This document shows, in pieces, positions 14,497-23,227 of a stretch of DNA of 30,275 nt. The stretch's first letter is position 1. Every line of letters begins with the position of its first letter. The position numbers were made by a program, and so were the translations under genes. The notes under the pieces were generated by a model. That model had not been told where the DNA came from. It did no database searches and worked only from the letters and a program-made list of their open reading frames with translations. This DNA is from UBA3792 sp964426415 (lineage in GTDB: Bacteria; Bacillota; Clostridia; Christensenellales; CAG-138): the NCBI GenBank assembly GCA_964426415.1, contig CAYRQM010000022.1, positions 1-30,275 of the forward strand, in the 5' to 3' direction.

Positions 14497-15495
14497 TTAC
14501 GACGCTTGGGTAAAATAGATGATGTCGGCGACGGTGCGGTTGTCGCTGCTGGGGGAATTGAGGATGGCGCCGTTCCAATAGATGCGGGCGGAGGCACCGC
14601 CATCCAAATTGTACGCGGCGGTGCAGCCGAGGTCGTACATGAGCTGTGACAGCGCCACCAGCGTGATGCCGTCGGAATAGCCTTCCTGCCGCCCGTCCAC
14701 CACGATGAAGCAGTAGTGCCCCGGCTCGTAGTAGCCGATGGCGCAGCGCGGGTTGGCATAGTTGAGGCGGTGATTGATCTCGGAGAAGGGCAGCCCGTTG
14801 TCGTCCAGCAGCCGCGGGCCGAAGCCCCACACCTGCCACGGATCGGCGTCGATGACGTCGTTTGCCGTGAACGTGCCGTATTTGAGCATTTTCATGGTGC
14901 CGTCGCGGTACAGGACGCAAAGGTCTTCATTTTTGAAGAGCGATTTGCGGTACAGGATGCCGTTGCGAATGACGACGCCTTCGCTTTCGTTGCTGTAATA
15001 GTCGCCCGAAATGGCAAGCAGCGCGTTGGCGTCTCCGGCAATCTGCTCGATGGGCTGGCTGTACTTGCGATTGAAATTGTCGTTCGCCGCCATCGTCTTC
15101 AGCTCGTTCAAATCCTGCACATAGACGTCCGCGATGGTATAGTTGAGGATGTCGGTGTCGTATTGATTTTGCAGCGTTTCGGAATGAATTTCGATGCCCA
15201 GTGTGGGGCTTTTGTAGGAAAGCTCGCCCAGCGTGGGAACGTCGGCAAATTTGTCGGGATAACGGCCGCCGCAAAGCCCGTCGGGCGTCGGTTCGGGCGT
15301 GGGCGTGGGCGTCGGTGTGGGAACGGGCGTCGGCGTCGCCAAGGGCGTGATGGTCGGCGCTTCGGTCGCCGCAAAGAAGGTGATTTCCACCGCGTCTTCG
15401 GGCGTGGCGGTGGCAGTATTTGCTGCAGGAATGGCTTGACAAGCGCTTGACGCCAACAGCAGCAATGCGGCAGCAAGCATAACCATACGTTTCAT
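14497..15495 (-). CDS. Secreted NAGPA-domain (phosphodiester glycosidase) lipoprotein
   Basis: The protein has 332 residues. The start at 15495 follows GGAGG at 7 nt. Residues 1-19 are a lipoprotein-like signal ending SSAC-Q; the -3 position is Ser, which is less usual. A low-complexity Thr/Pro/Ala stretch (20-72) acts as a stalk. Residues about 90-330 match the NAGPA / phosphodiester glycosidase family, with ALLAISGDYYSNE, RNGILYRK, YCFIVVDGRQEGYSDGITL and YNLDGGASARIYWNG. The NLDGG motif near the end is the family hallmark. The human homologue uncovers mannose-6-phosphate; bacterial members are exported and thought to act on phosphodiester-linked glycans such as wall polymers. It is monocistronic and divergent from the HAD gene. 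Confidence 0.88.
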   Translation of the reverse strand: MKRMVMLAAALLLLASSACQAIPAANTATATPEDAVEITFFAATEAPTITPLATPTPVPTPTPTPTPEPTPDGLCGGRYPDKFADVPTLGELSYKSPTLGIEIHSETLQNQYDTDILNYTIADVYVQDLNELKTMAANDNFNRKYSQPIEQIAGDANALLAISGDYYSNESEGVVIRNGILYRKSLFKNEDLCVLYRDGTMKMLKYGTFTANDVIDADPWQVWGFGPRLLDDNGLPFSEINHRLNYANPRCAIGYYEPGHYCFIVVDGRQEGYSDGITLVALSQLMYDLGCTAAYNLDGGASARIYWNGAILNSPSSDNRTVADIIYFTQAS

Positions 15496-15545
15496 TTTGT
15501 GTCCTCCCGCGGGGCGCTTTTTGCTCCCGCACGATCTCTGTACTA

Positions 15546-15574
15546 TGTATACCCGTCCTTGTGCGTTTTGTCAA
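15546..15574 (-). promoter_or_regulatory. Promoter of the NAGPA-domain lipoprotein gene
   Basis: Minus strand: perfect TTGACA (15569-15574), 17-bp spacer, TATACA (15546-15551). This is one of the strongest sigma-A matches in the window. Confidence 0.85.
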
Positions 15575-15622
15575 CCATTATTTCGATTCGGTTCGCCAAA
15601 AATGCACCCTTCTAAGTCTCGC

Positions 15623-15651
15623 TTGCCGTCGTTTCGCAGCCGTGGTATACT
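15623..15651 (+). promoter_or_regulatory. Promoter of the HAD gene
   Basis: TTGCCG (15623-15628), 17-bp spacer, TATACT (15646-15651), 23 bp before the start codon. It diverges from the promoter at 15546-15574 with about 50 bp between the -35 boxes. Confidence 0.75.
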
Positions 15652-15674
15652 CGACAAATAAAGGGGGAGAACCG

Positions 15675-16508
15675 ATGAAACCCATTCGATTGTTGGCGTC
15701 AGACTTGGACGGCACGCTGCTGCATCGGGGCAAGGCGTCGCCCCAAACGCTTGCCGCGCTGAAAGCCGCTCACGATGCGGGCTGTACCGTGGTCGTCGCC
15801 ACGGGACGCTGCATGGATATGCTGCCGCGCCCCATTGCAAAATGCCCGTATGCGGATGCGTTCATCACCTCGAACGGCGCCCGCACCGTGCTGCACGGCG
15901 CATGCCTTGGCGCGTGCCCGTTCCCGCCCGCCCGCGTGCAACAGGTGCTGCAAATTCTGTCCGAACACGGCGCCTCCCTCAACGTCTTTTACGACGGCAA
16001 AGGGCGGTACGATGTGGGCTTTATTGCCCGCATTCTCAAGGAGCGCGGCACGCCGCTTCGTTCGCGGCTGCACACCCTGTGGCAGTTTTTGCCCCGCTTG
16101 CGGCCCGCCCGCGTGATCCGCCGCGCTGCGGCAAACGCCCACGCCGTCGAAAAAATTGGCGGCAAGTTCAAAACCCGCGCCCAAGCGGACGCTGCCCGTG
16201 CCGCGCTGCAAGCGTTTGGCGGGCTTTCTGTGCTTCCCTGCTTCGACGCCGATTTGGACGTCACGCCCGCGTCCGTCAGCAAGGGCGCGGCGCTTTTTGC
16301 GCTTTCCAACGCGCTGCAAATTGCGCCCGACTCCATCGCTGCGTGCGGCGACGGCGGCAACGACGCCTCCATGCGCATGGCGTGCGGCTGCTTTGTGGCG
16401 CCCAACAACGCCGAGCCCGAAGCGCTGGCGGCAGCCGACGTGCGCACCGCACCCGCCGCGCAGGATGGCGTGGCAAATTGGATTTTGGAGCAGTTTTTAG
16501 CCCCATAG
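15675..16508 (+). CDS. Cof-type HAD family phosphatase
   Basis: The protein has 277 residues. The ATG at 15675 follows AAGGGGGAG. Motif I is LLASDLDGTLL (D10, D12), motif II lies in VVVATGR, and motif III and IV residues appear as SKGAAL (Lys) and ACGDGGNDASM (Asp pair). The insert between motifs is the alpha/beta cap of the Cof (type IIB) subfamily. Such enzymes remove phosphate from sugar phosphates or from cofactors such as FMN and pyridoxal phosphate, often loosely. It lies 109 bp upstream of the carbohydrate operon on the same strand. No clear terminator lies between, so read-through is possible. The physiological substrate cannot be told from sequence. Confidence 0.88.
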   Translation: MKPIRLLASDLDGTLLHRGKASPQTLAALKAAHDAGCTVVVATGRCMDMLPRPIAKCPYADAFITSNGARTVLHGACLGACPFPPARVQQVLQILSEHGASLNVFYDGKGRYDVGFIARILKERGTPLRSRLHTLWQFLPRLRPARVIRRAAANAHAVEKIGGKFKTRAQADAARAALQAFGGLSVLPCFDADLDVTPASVSKGAALFALSNALQIAPDSIAACGDGGNDASMRMACGCFVAPNNAEPEALAAADVRTAPAAQDGVANWILEQFLAP

Positions 16509-16558
16509 CATCCCGCACCCAAGGTTCGGAAAAATCGCGCGGAAAGCGCAGCGCGGTA

Positions 16559-16587
16559 TTGCCAAAAAGCCAAAAAAGTGGTATATA
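16559..16587 (+). promoter_or_regulatory. Candidate promoter of the carbohydrate operon
   Basis: TTGCCA (16559-16564), 17-bp spacer, TATATA (16582-16587), 30 bp before the GH1 start. The spacer is A-rich. I see no clear catabolite-response element or LacI-type operator. Confidence 0.55.
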
Positions 16588-16617
16588 AAATAGGACAACT
16601 TGATACAGGAGGAGCCT

Positions 16618-17868
16618 ATGCACGCGTTTTCCTTTCCGAATGGGTTTCGTCTCGGCGTTGCGAGCGCCGCGACACAAATCGAAGGCGACAACCAAAACAG
16701 CAACTGGTACGACTGGTATCAAAAGGGGCACATCAAAGACGGTTCCGATCCCGATGTGACCACCGCACACTACCGCCGCGTGACGGAGGACGCCGATCTG
16801 ATGGCGGATTTGGGCATCCGCGACGCCCGCATCGGGCTGGAATGGGCACGGCTGGAGCCTGCGCCGGGGCAGTTTGACGAGGCGGCGTTCCAACACTACC
16901 GCGATGAGCTGTGCTTACTCCAAGCGCGGGGCATCCATGTGCTGCTCACCCTCCACCACTTTTCCAATCCCATCTGGTTTGAACAGCAGGGCGCGTTCCT
17001 TTCCCGCGACGCCGTCCCCGTCTTTTTGCGTTATGTGGACGCTGTGCTTGCACATTTGGGCGATCTGGTGCAAGACTACATCACCATCAACGAGCCCAAC
17101 GTATACGCCACCTGCGGGTATCTGTTCGGTTCGTTCCCGCCGGGCGAAACGAGCGTGTCTCACACATTTCGCGTCATGCGCGTCATGGCAAAGTGCCATC
17201 GGCTGGCATATGACCGCATCCACAAGTGGTATGCCGATCAAAAGCTTGCCGCGCCGCTTGTGTCCTTTGCGGCGCACCTGCGCGCCTTCGCGCCCAAGAA
17301 GCCCAATTCCCTTTGGCAGCGGTTTTTGACGCCGATTGCACGGTGGGCGTTCCAAGGCCATGTGCACAACGCCTTCTCGAAAAAGGGCAAATATGTAGAC
17401 TTTTGGGGGCTGAACTACTACTCCCGCACCGCCGTGGCAGGGCTGCAGGACGATGTGATGGACGATTGCTGCGTCACCGATTTGGGTTGGGAAATCTACC
17501 CGAACGGCATTGTGGAGTGCTGCAAAGAGCTTCAAAGAATCAAGCAGCTTTCCATCTTCATCACCGAAAACGGCGTCTGCGACAATCGGGACGCGTATCG
17601 CGGCCGCTACCTGTACGAGCATCTGCACGCGCTTTCCCAAAGCGGGCTGCCCGTGGAGCGCTATTACCATTGGTGCTTTGTGGACAATTTTGAATGGCTC
17701 GAAGGCATGACCGCCAAGTTTGGGCTGGTGTCGCTTTCGCCCGACACGCTTGCCCGCATCGTCAAAAAGAGCGGCTGGTTCTATGCCGAGATGATCAAAG
17801 CGCACGGCGTCACCGCAAAAATGTACGACACCTATTGCCGCGCGCAATATCCCGTGAAGGAGGACTGA
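16618..17868 (+). CDS. GH1 family beta-glucosidase-like enzyme
   Basis: The protein has 416 residues, slightly shorter than the usual 440-470. The start follows AGGAGGAG. The GH1 signature is complete: AATQIEG near the N-terminus, LHHFSNPIWF, TINEPNV with acid/base E159, NYYSR, ITENG with nucleophile E317, and the aglycone-side NFEWLEG near the C-terminus. It has no signal peptide, so it acts in the cytoplasm on imported glycosides. The residues usually linked to 6-phospho-sugar recognition are not evident and no PTS gene is present, so a plain beta-glucosidase or beta-galactosidase is more likely than a phospho-enzyme. It is the first gene of the operon; the GH13 gene starts on the next base after its stop. 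Confidence 0.92.
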   Translation: MHAFSFPNGFRLGVASAATQIEGDNQNSNWYDWYQKGHIKDGSDPDVTTAHYRRVTEDADLMADLGIRDARIGLEWARLEPAPGQFDEAAFQHYRDELCLLQARGIHVLLTLHHFSNPIWFEQQGAFLSRDAVPVFLRYVDAVLAHLGDLVQDYITINEPNVYATCGYLFGSFPPGETSVSHTFRVMRVMAKCHRLAYDRIHKWYADQKLAAPLVSFAAHLRAFAPKKPNSLWQRFLTPIARWAFQGHVHNAFSKKGKYVDFWGLNYYSRTAVAGLQDDVMDDCCVTDLGWEIYPNGIVECCKELQRIKQLSIFITENGVCDNRDAYRGRYLYEHLHALSQSGLPVERYYHWCFVDNFEWLEGMTAKFGLVSLSPDTLARIVKKSGWFYAEMIKAHGVTAKMYDTYCRAQYPVKED

Positions 17869-19455
17869 ATGGAACCCTTTTACCGCGATCGCATCGTGTA
17901 TCAGATTTATCCGCGCAGCTTCCGTGATTCCAACGGCGACGGCTTTGGCGATTTGAACGGCATACGGGAAAAGCTGCTCTATCTCCACGCGCTCGGCGTG
18001 GGGCTTTTGTGGCTGTCGCCCATCTATCCGTCGCCCGATCGGGACAACGGCTACGACATTGCCGACTACACCGCCATCGACCCGCGCTACGGCACCATGG
18101 CAGAGTTCGACGCGCTGCTTTCTGAGGCAAAGGCGCTGGACATCGGCATCGTGATGGACTTGGTCATCAATCACACCTCCGACCGCCACAGCTGGTTTCA
18201 AAAGAGCGTGGCAGGCGAAGCGCCGTACCGCGACTACTACATTTGGCGCGACAAGCCCAACAACTGGGGCAATTTCTTCGGCGGCTCCTGTTGGACGTGG
18301 AACGAGACGCGCAAGCAATACTATCTGCACCTGTTCGACGCGGGGCAGCCCGACCTCAACTATCGCAATCCCGCCGTCGTGCAGGAGGTCGAAAAGGTTA
18401 TGTCGTTTTGGCTGGACAAGGGCGTGGCGGGCTTCCGCTGCGACGTCATCAACATCCTTTGGAAATCCGAGCTGAAGAACGGCTTCCCAAAGCTCGCTTT
18501 AACCGGCTCCGGCTATTACCTTTCCCAGCCCGGCTGCCATGCGCTGCTGCGGCGGTTTCGGGAAGACGTTTGGTCGCACTACGACTGCTTCACCGTCGGC
18601 GAAACGGTCATGGTCAAGCCCAAGGATGCACGCCTGCTGTGCGATGCGCAGCAGGGCGGGCTGGACATGGTGTTCTCCTTTGAGCATATGAACGCCGACT
18701 GCTTTTTCATCAAGTGGCTGCCGCGCAGGTTCCGCGCAAAGCGGCTGTTCCGTGCGCTGGACAAGTGGCAACGTGCGCTTGACTGGAACGCCAACTATTT
18801 GGAAAACCACGACCAGCCCCGCAGCGTGTCCCGCTTCGGCAGCCCGTCCTATCCATACGAAAGCGCCACGGCGCTGGCAACGATGCTGCTGTGCCTGCGC
18901 GGAACGCCGTTTTTGTTCGAAGGGCAAGAGCTTGGCATGACCAATTTTGACTACGCATCCATGGACGACGTGCAGGATGTGGAATCGCGCAACATGTTCC
19001 AATTCATGAAAAAGCTGGGCTTTGGCGAACAGCGGCGCTGGCGCCATGTGCAGCACGCGTCCCGTGACAACGCCCGCACCCCGATGCAATGGGACGACAG
19101 CCCAAACGGCGGATTCACGGCGGGCACGCCGTGGCTGAAGTGCAACCAAAACTACAAGGCCATCAACGTCGCAGCCGAGGAGCGCGACCCGCATTCCGTG
19201 CTGGCGTTCTATCGCCGTCTTTGCGCACTGCGAAACGGCGACGAAACCCTAAAAGCGGGTGCGTACCGAAGCGTTTGCATCACCCGTTCCGTCTATGCGT
19301 TTACCCGTAGCTTTAAAGGCGAAACGCGCTTGATTGCGGTGAACCTTTCCGACAAGCCCCACGCGTTCCAAATGACGGGCACGCGGCTGCTGTCCAACTA
19401 TCCCGATGCGGCGGAAGCGCTGCGTCCCTATGAAGCGGTGGTGATGCGCGTATGA
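17869..19455 (+). CDS. GH13 oligo-1,6-glucosidase / alpha-glucosidase
   Basis: The protein has 528 residues and a full GH13 (subfamily 31-like) barrel plus a beta domain. It opens with IVYQIYPRSFRDSNGDGFGD. Region I is DLVINHTSD. Region II is GFRCDVINIL with nucleophile D192. Region III is VGETVM with acid/base E245. Region IV is ENHDQPRS with D315. The Val after the nucleophile (CDVI) is the residue known to favour alpha-1,6 over alpha-1,4 links in this family, so isomaltose, isomaltotriose or panose are likely substrates. There is no signal peptide. It starts directly after the GH1 stop and its own stop overlaps the GH36 start by ATGA. Confidence 0.94.
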   Translation: MEPFYRDRIVYQIYPRSFRDSNGDGFGDLNGIREKLLYLHALGVGLLWLSPIYPSPDRDNGYDIADYTAIDPRYGTMAEFDALLSEAKALDIGIVMDLVINHTSDRHSWFQKSVAGEAPYRDYYIWRDKPNNWGNFFGGSCWTWNETRKQYYLHLFDAGQPDLNYRNPAVVQEVEKVMSFWLDKGVAGFRCDVINILWKSELKNGFPKLALTGSGYYLSQPGCHALLRRFREDVWSHYDCFTVGETVMVKPKDARLLCDAQQGGLDMVFSFEHMNADCFFIKWLPRRFRAKRLFRALDKWQRALDWNANYLENHDQPRSVSRFGSPSYPYESATALATMLLCLRGTPFLFEGQELGMTNFDYASMDDVQDVESRNMFQFMKKLGFGEQRRWRHVQHASRDNARTPMQWDDSPNGGFTAGTPWLKCNQNYKAINVAAEERDPHSVLAFYRRLCALRNGDETLKAGAYRSVCITRSVYAFTRSFKGETRLIAVNLSDKPHAFQMTGTRLLSNYPDAAEALRPYEAVVMRV

Positions 19456-21767
19456 TTACCGTTTTGGATAACGTGTTTCGGCTGACCTGCGACGCGGTTT
19501 CGTATGTGTTTCGCGTCACGCCGTTTGGGCACTTGGAGCATTTGCACTTTGGCGGACGCATCGACGACGCGGACGTGGCGCCGCTGGCGTACAAGCACGC
19601 GCTGCTGCGCGGCGACGCCGTGCGCTACGACGAGGAACGCGACGACGCGTATTGCCTGTACGAGCTGCCCTTGGAATGGTCGGGTTCGGGCAAGGGCGAT
19701 TTTCGCGTGCCGCCGTTGGAGGCGCAAATGCCCGACGGCAGCTTTACCAACGATTTCCTCTATCAAAGCCATCGCATCGTAAACGGCGCCGTGCCCATGG
19801 CATCGCTGCCCACGGCACAGGGCGACGAAGCGGTGTGCGACACCCTGATTGTCACGCTAAAAGACGCGGCGCTGCCCGTTTGGCTCGATCTTTTTTTCAC
19901 CGTGTACCCGCAGGAAAACGTCATCACCCGCCGCGCCGTGCTGCGCAACGACGCCGAAACGCCCATGCTGCTGAAAAAGTGTCTCAGCTACTGTCTCGAT
20001 TTGGAGAACGACGGGTTTCGCGTACTGACGCTGACGGGCGCGTGGGCTTCGGAGGCGCAGCCCACGGTGCAGCCGCTGTCGGTGGGCGTTTTTGTCAATG
20101 AAACGACGTTTGGCACGTCCACCCATCGCAGCAATCCCGCGCTGCTTCTCATGCAGCAAGACGCAAACGAAACGACGGGCGCGGTGTACGGGTTCAACCT
20201 TTTGTACAGCGGCAACCACCACACCGCCGTCGAGCTGCTGCCCACAGGACAAGTGCGCGTGGTGGGCGGCGTCAGCCCCCACTGCTTCCTATATACATTA
20301 GAAGCGGGCGCGTCGTTTGAAACGCCCGAATCGGTGCTGACCTATTCGGAAAACGGCTTGAACGGGCTGCGGCGCAGCTTTCACGCGTTCGTTTCCAAGC
20401 GCATCGTGCGGGGCGATTGGCAGAATCGAGAACGTCCCGTTTTGATCAACAACTGGGAAGCGGATTTTTTTGATTTTCGGCAGGGATCGCTCTTGCGTTT
20501 GGCACGGCGGGCAAGGAAGCTCGGCGTGGAGCTGTTCGTGCTGGATGACGGGTGGTTTGGTGCGCGCAACACCGACCACAGCGGGCTTGGCGATTACACG
20601 GTCAACCGCAAAAAGCTGCCGCAGGGCGTAACGGGGCTGTCAAAACGCATCCATGCGATGGGGATGCGGTTTGGGCTGTGGTTCGAGCCGGAAAGCGTCA
20701 ACCCCGATTCCGATCTGTATCGCGCCCATCCCGACTGGGCGATTGCGCGTCCGAACCGCAAGCCAAGCTTGGGGCGGCATCAGCTCATTTTGGATTTGAC
20801 GAATCCCGCCGTGCGCGACTATCTGGTGCAGCAGGTGAGCGCCATCTTGGACGACGCGCACATCGATTACGTCAAGTGGGACATGAACCGACCATTTTCC
20901 GACTTTGGCGACGGAATGCAGATGCATCGCTACATTTTGGGGCTGTACGACGTGCTGGAACGCATCTTTCGCCCGCGCCCCCACATTCTGTTGGAAGGCT
21001 GCGCGTCGGGCGGCGGACGGTTCGACCTTGGCATGCTGTGCTTTGCCCAACAGATTTGGGCGTCGGACAACACCGACCCCGTGACGCGGCTGTCCATCCA
21101 AACGGGGCTTTCCTATTTTTATCCGCAGTCCTGTTGGGGGGCGCACGTCTCGCAATCGCCGCATCAGCAAACGCTGCGCAGCACGCCGCTGTTCACACGG
21201 TTTGCGGTCGCGGCGTTCGGCGCGTTTGGGCTGGAGCTGGACATCAAAGACCTAAAGCCCATCGAACGGCGTGAACTGCGGCGGTACCTCGATTGGTACA
21301 AGGCGCATCGCCGAACGCTGCAATTTGGGACGTTTCGGCGCATCGACAGCGGCGACCCGCATGTGTACCAATGGCAGGCGGGCGAAGGCGACGATGCCGT
21401 GGTGCTGTGGGCAAATACGCTGGCGGACGCGACGCCGCCCAACCGTGTGCTGCGGGTGCTTGGATGTAAGCCCCAACGCGTCTACGCGTGCGAGCAGTTG
21501 CAGGAGGGCTTGGACATCGACCGCTTCGGCGGACTATTGAAGCACGTTTTGCCCGTCAAGCTCAAGGCGAACGGGCTTGTGCTGCGGACGGCGGGACGAT
21601 ACGCTTCCATGCCCGACTGCCGCGAATCCTACCGCACGACGGGCGCGGTGCTGTCCCAAGGGATTCGGCTGCAGCGTGCTTTTATCGCCACGGGTTACAG
21701 CAAAAACATGCATATGCAAGGCGATTTCGCCGCACAACTCTATGCCATCAAGGGGGAAGAATCATGA
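19452..21767 (+). CDS. GH36 alpha-galactosidase
   Basis: The protein has 771 residues, the normal size for bacterial tetrameric GH36 enzymes. An N-terminal beta-supersandwich (1-330) precedes the barrel. Motifs are NNWEADFFDF, LFVLDDGWFG, GLWFEPESVN, YVKWDMNR with nucleophile D477, LEGCASGGGRFD, and WASDNTDPVTR with acid/base D539. It removes alpha-1,6-galactose from melibiose, raffinose and stachyose in the cytoplasm. No signal peptide. Starts by ATGA overlap with the GH13 stop and ends by ATGA overlap with the transporter. The symbol aga or rafA is often used, but I cannot tell which applies. Confidence 0.95.
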   Translation: MITVLDNVFRLTCDAVSYVFRVTPFGHLEHLHFGGRIDDADVAPLAYKHALLRGDAVRYDEERDDAYCLYELPLEWSGSGKGDFRVPPLEAQMPDGSFTNDFLYQSHRIVNGAVPMASLPTAQGDEAVCDTLIVTLKDAALPVWLDLFFTVYPQENVITRRAVLRNDAETPMLLKKCLSYCLDLENDGFRVLTLTGAWASEAQPTVQPLSVGVFVNETTFGTSTHRSNPALLLMQQDANETTGAVYGFNLLYSGNHHTAVELLPTGQVRVVGGVSPHCFLYTLEAGASFETPESVLTYSENGLNGLRRSFHAFVSKRIVRGDWQNRERPVLINNWEADFFDFRQGSLLRLARRARKLGVELFVLDDGWFGARNTDHSGLGDYTVNRKKLPQGVTGLSKRIHAMGMRFGLWFEPESVNPDSDLYRAHPDWAIARPNRKPSLGRHQLILDLTNPAVRDYLVQQVSAILDDAHIDYVKWDMNRPFSDFGDGMQMHRYILGLYDVLERIFRPRPHILLEGCASGGGRFDLGMLCFAQQIWASDNTDPVTRLSIQTGLSYFYPQSCWGAHVSQSPHQQTLRSTPLFTRFAVAAFGAFGLELDIKDLKPIERRELRRYLDWYKAHRRTLQFGTFRRIDSGDPHVYQWQAGEGDDAVVLWANTLADATPPNRVLRVLGCKPQRVYACEQLQEGLDIDRFGGLLKHVLPVKLKANGLVLRTAGRYASMPDCRESYRTTGAVLSQGIRLQRAFIATGYSKNMHMQGDFAAQLYAIKGEES

Positions 21768-23227
21768 ACAAAATGGACACCAGAAACAAGTACTTCTTTG
21801 GGCTGGGCACCATTGGCCGTGACATGTTCTACGCGTTCGAGGCAAACACGATCGTGTACTACATGAGCATGGTGCTGGACTTGCCGCTTGCCGTCTACAT
21901 TGCGGCAAGCACCTGCCTGACCATCCTGCGCATCTTCGACGCGCTGAACGACCCCATCACGGGGCTGATCATCGACAACACCCGTTCGCGTTGGGGCAAG
22001 TATAAGCCGCCAATGCTGATTGGTGCGCTGACCGCCTCCCTGTTCTTCTTGGTGATGTTCTCCGATTTCGGTCTGCGCAACTGGACGTTCGTGCTGGTAT
22101 TCGGCTTGGCGTACATCTGCTGGGACATCACCTACGGCGTCAACGATATCGCCTACTGGTCGATGATGCCTTCCCTGTCGCTGGATCAAAAGGCGCGGGA
22201 AAAGAACGGCGCGTTTGCCCGTATCTGTGCCAACATCGGCATGTACATCGTCATGGTGGGCTGGCAGCCCATCCTCAAGGCGCTGGGCGGCATTCCCTAC
22301 GAAAACAGCGAAATGACCGCGGGCGTGGTGCAGCGTACCACGGCACAGATGCAGCCCGTCTGGTTTTGGTTCGCCATCGCCGTTTCCGTGCTGATGATTG
22401 GCTTCCAGCTGTTTACCATCTTCGGCGTGAAGGAGCGCAAGAGCGCCTTCAAACAAGAAGAAAAAACGACCCTCAAGCAAATGGTGCAGGTGCTGTTCAA
22501 AAACGACCAGCTCATGTGGACGACCCTGTCCATGGCGCTGTTCATGATTGGCTACTGTACCACCACGGGATTTGCGGTGTACTATATGCGCTATGTGTAC
22601 GGCGACGAAAGCATGTACATGGTTTTGGCGGCGGTGGTGGGCATTGCGCAGTTTGCCGCGCTTCTCGTCTTCCCTGCCGTGTCCAAGCGGATGTCCCGCC
22701 GCAAGATGTATACCGTCTCCACCATCGCAGTGGTGGTGGGCTATGTGGTGTTCTTCTTTGCAGACCTGTTCAACAACGTGGCGCTTGGCCCCGTCAAGCT
22801 GTCGCTCGTGATTGTGGCGTTGGCGGCGGTGTTCATCTTCATCGCCCAAGCGTTCATTCAGCTGTTGATGCTGATGTTCTTGGCGGACACCATCGAATAC
22901 GGGCAATGGAAGCTGCATAAGCGCAACGACAGCGTCACGTTTTCCATGCAGCCGCTCATCAACAAAATCGGCGGTGCGCTGGCGACGGGCTTTACCTCGC
23001 TGACGCTGGTGCTGGCAGGCATCAAGACGGGCGAAGAAGCCGCGCTGTCCATCCCCACGTCGGGGCAGCTCATTCTCAAGCTGTTCATGCTGGTGATTCC
23101 GCTGGTATTCATCGTGGCGGGCTATTTCATCTATCGGTTCCGCTACAAAATCACGCCTGAGGTGTACGGGCAGATCGTCAACGAGCTGAAGGAGCGTGGC
23201 GACATCGGGGAGGACGCCGATGCGTAA
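21764..23227 (+). CDS. GPH family sugar:cation symporter
   Basis: The protein has 487 residues and about 12 hydrophobic segments. The N-terminal motif GLGTIGRDMFYAFEANTIVYY and the conserved DALNDPITGLIIDNTRSRWGKYKP loop between helices 2 and 3 place it in the glycoside-pentoside-hexuronide family (MelB-like, MFS_2). The Asp residues in helices 2 and 4 that bind cation and sugar in MelB appear to be present, but I could not align them exactly. The start at 21764 overlaps the GH36 stop and follows GGGGGAAG. In this context it most likely brings in the alpha-galactoside or isomalto-oligosaccharide that the three hydrolases split. Confidence 0.93.
   Translation: MNKMDTRNKYFFGLGTIGRDMFYAFEANTIVYYMSMVLDLPLAVYIAASTCLTILRIFDALNDPITGLIIDNTRSRWGKYKPPMLIGALTASLFFLVMFSDFGLRNWTFVLVFGLAYICWDITYGVNDIAYWSMMPSLSLDQKAREKNGAFARICANIGMYIVMVGWQPILKALGGIPYENSEMTAGVVQRTTAQMQPVWFWFAIAVSVLMIGFQLFTIFGVKERKSAFKQEEKTTLKQMVQVLFKNDQLMWTTLSMALFMIGYCTTTGFAVYYMRYVYGDESMYMVLAAVVGIAQFAALLVFPAVSKRMSRRKMYTVSTIAVVVGYVVFFFADLFNNVALGPVKLSLVIVALAAVFIFIAQAFIQLLMLMFLADTIEYGQWKLHKRNDSVTFSMQPLINKIGGALATGFTSLTLVLAGIKTGEEAALSIPTSGQLILKLFMLVIPLVFIVAGYFIYRFRYKITPEVYGQIVNELKERGDIGEDADA

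Noticed and set aside
14286..14513. A 75-residue plus-strand frame after 14,286
   Set aside because: It has no ribosome site and no similarity that I recognise, and it overlaps the terminator and the 3' end of the NAGPA gene.
16618..17868. A 6-phospho-beta-glucosidase reading for the GH1 gene
   Set aside because: No PTS genes are present and the residues usually linked to phosphate recognition are not evident; the partner transporter is a symporter.
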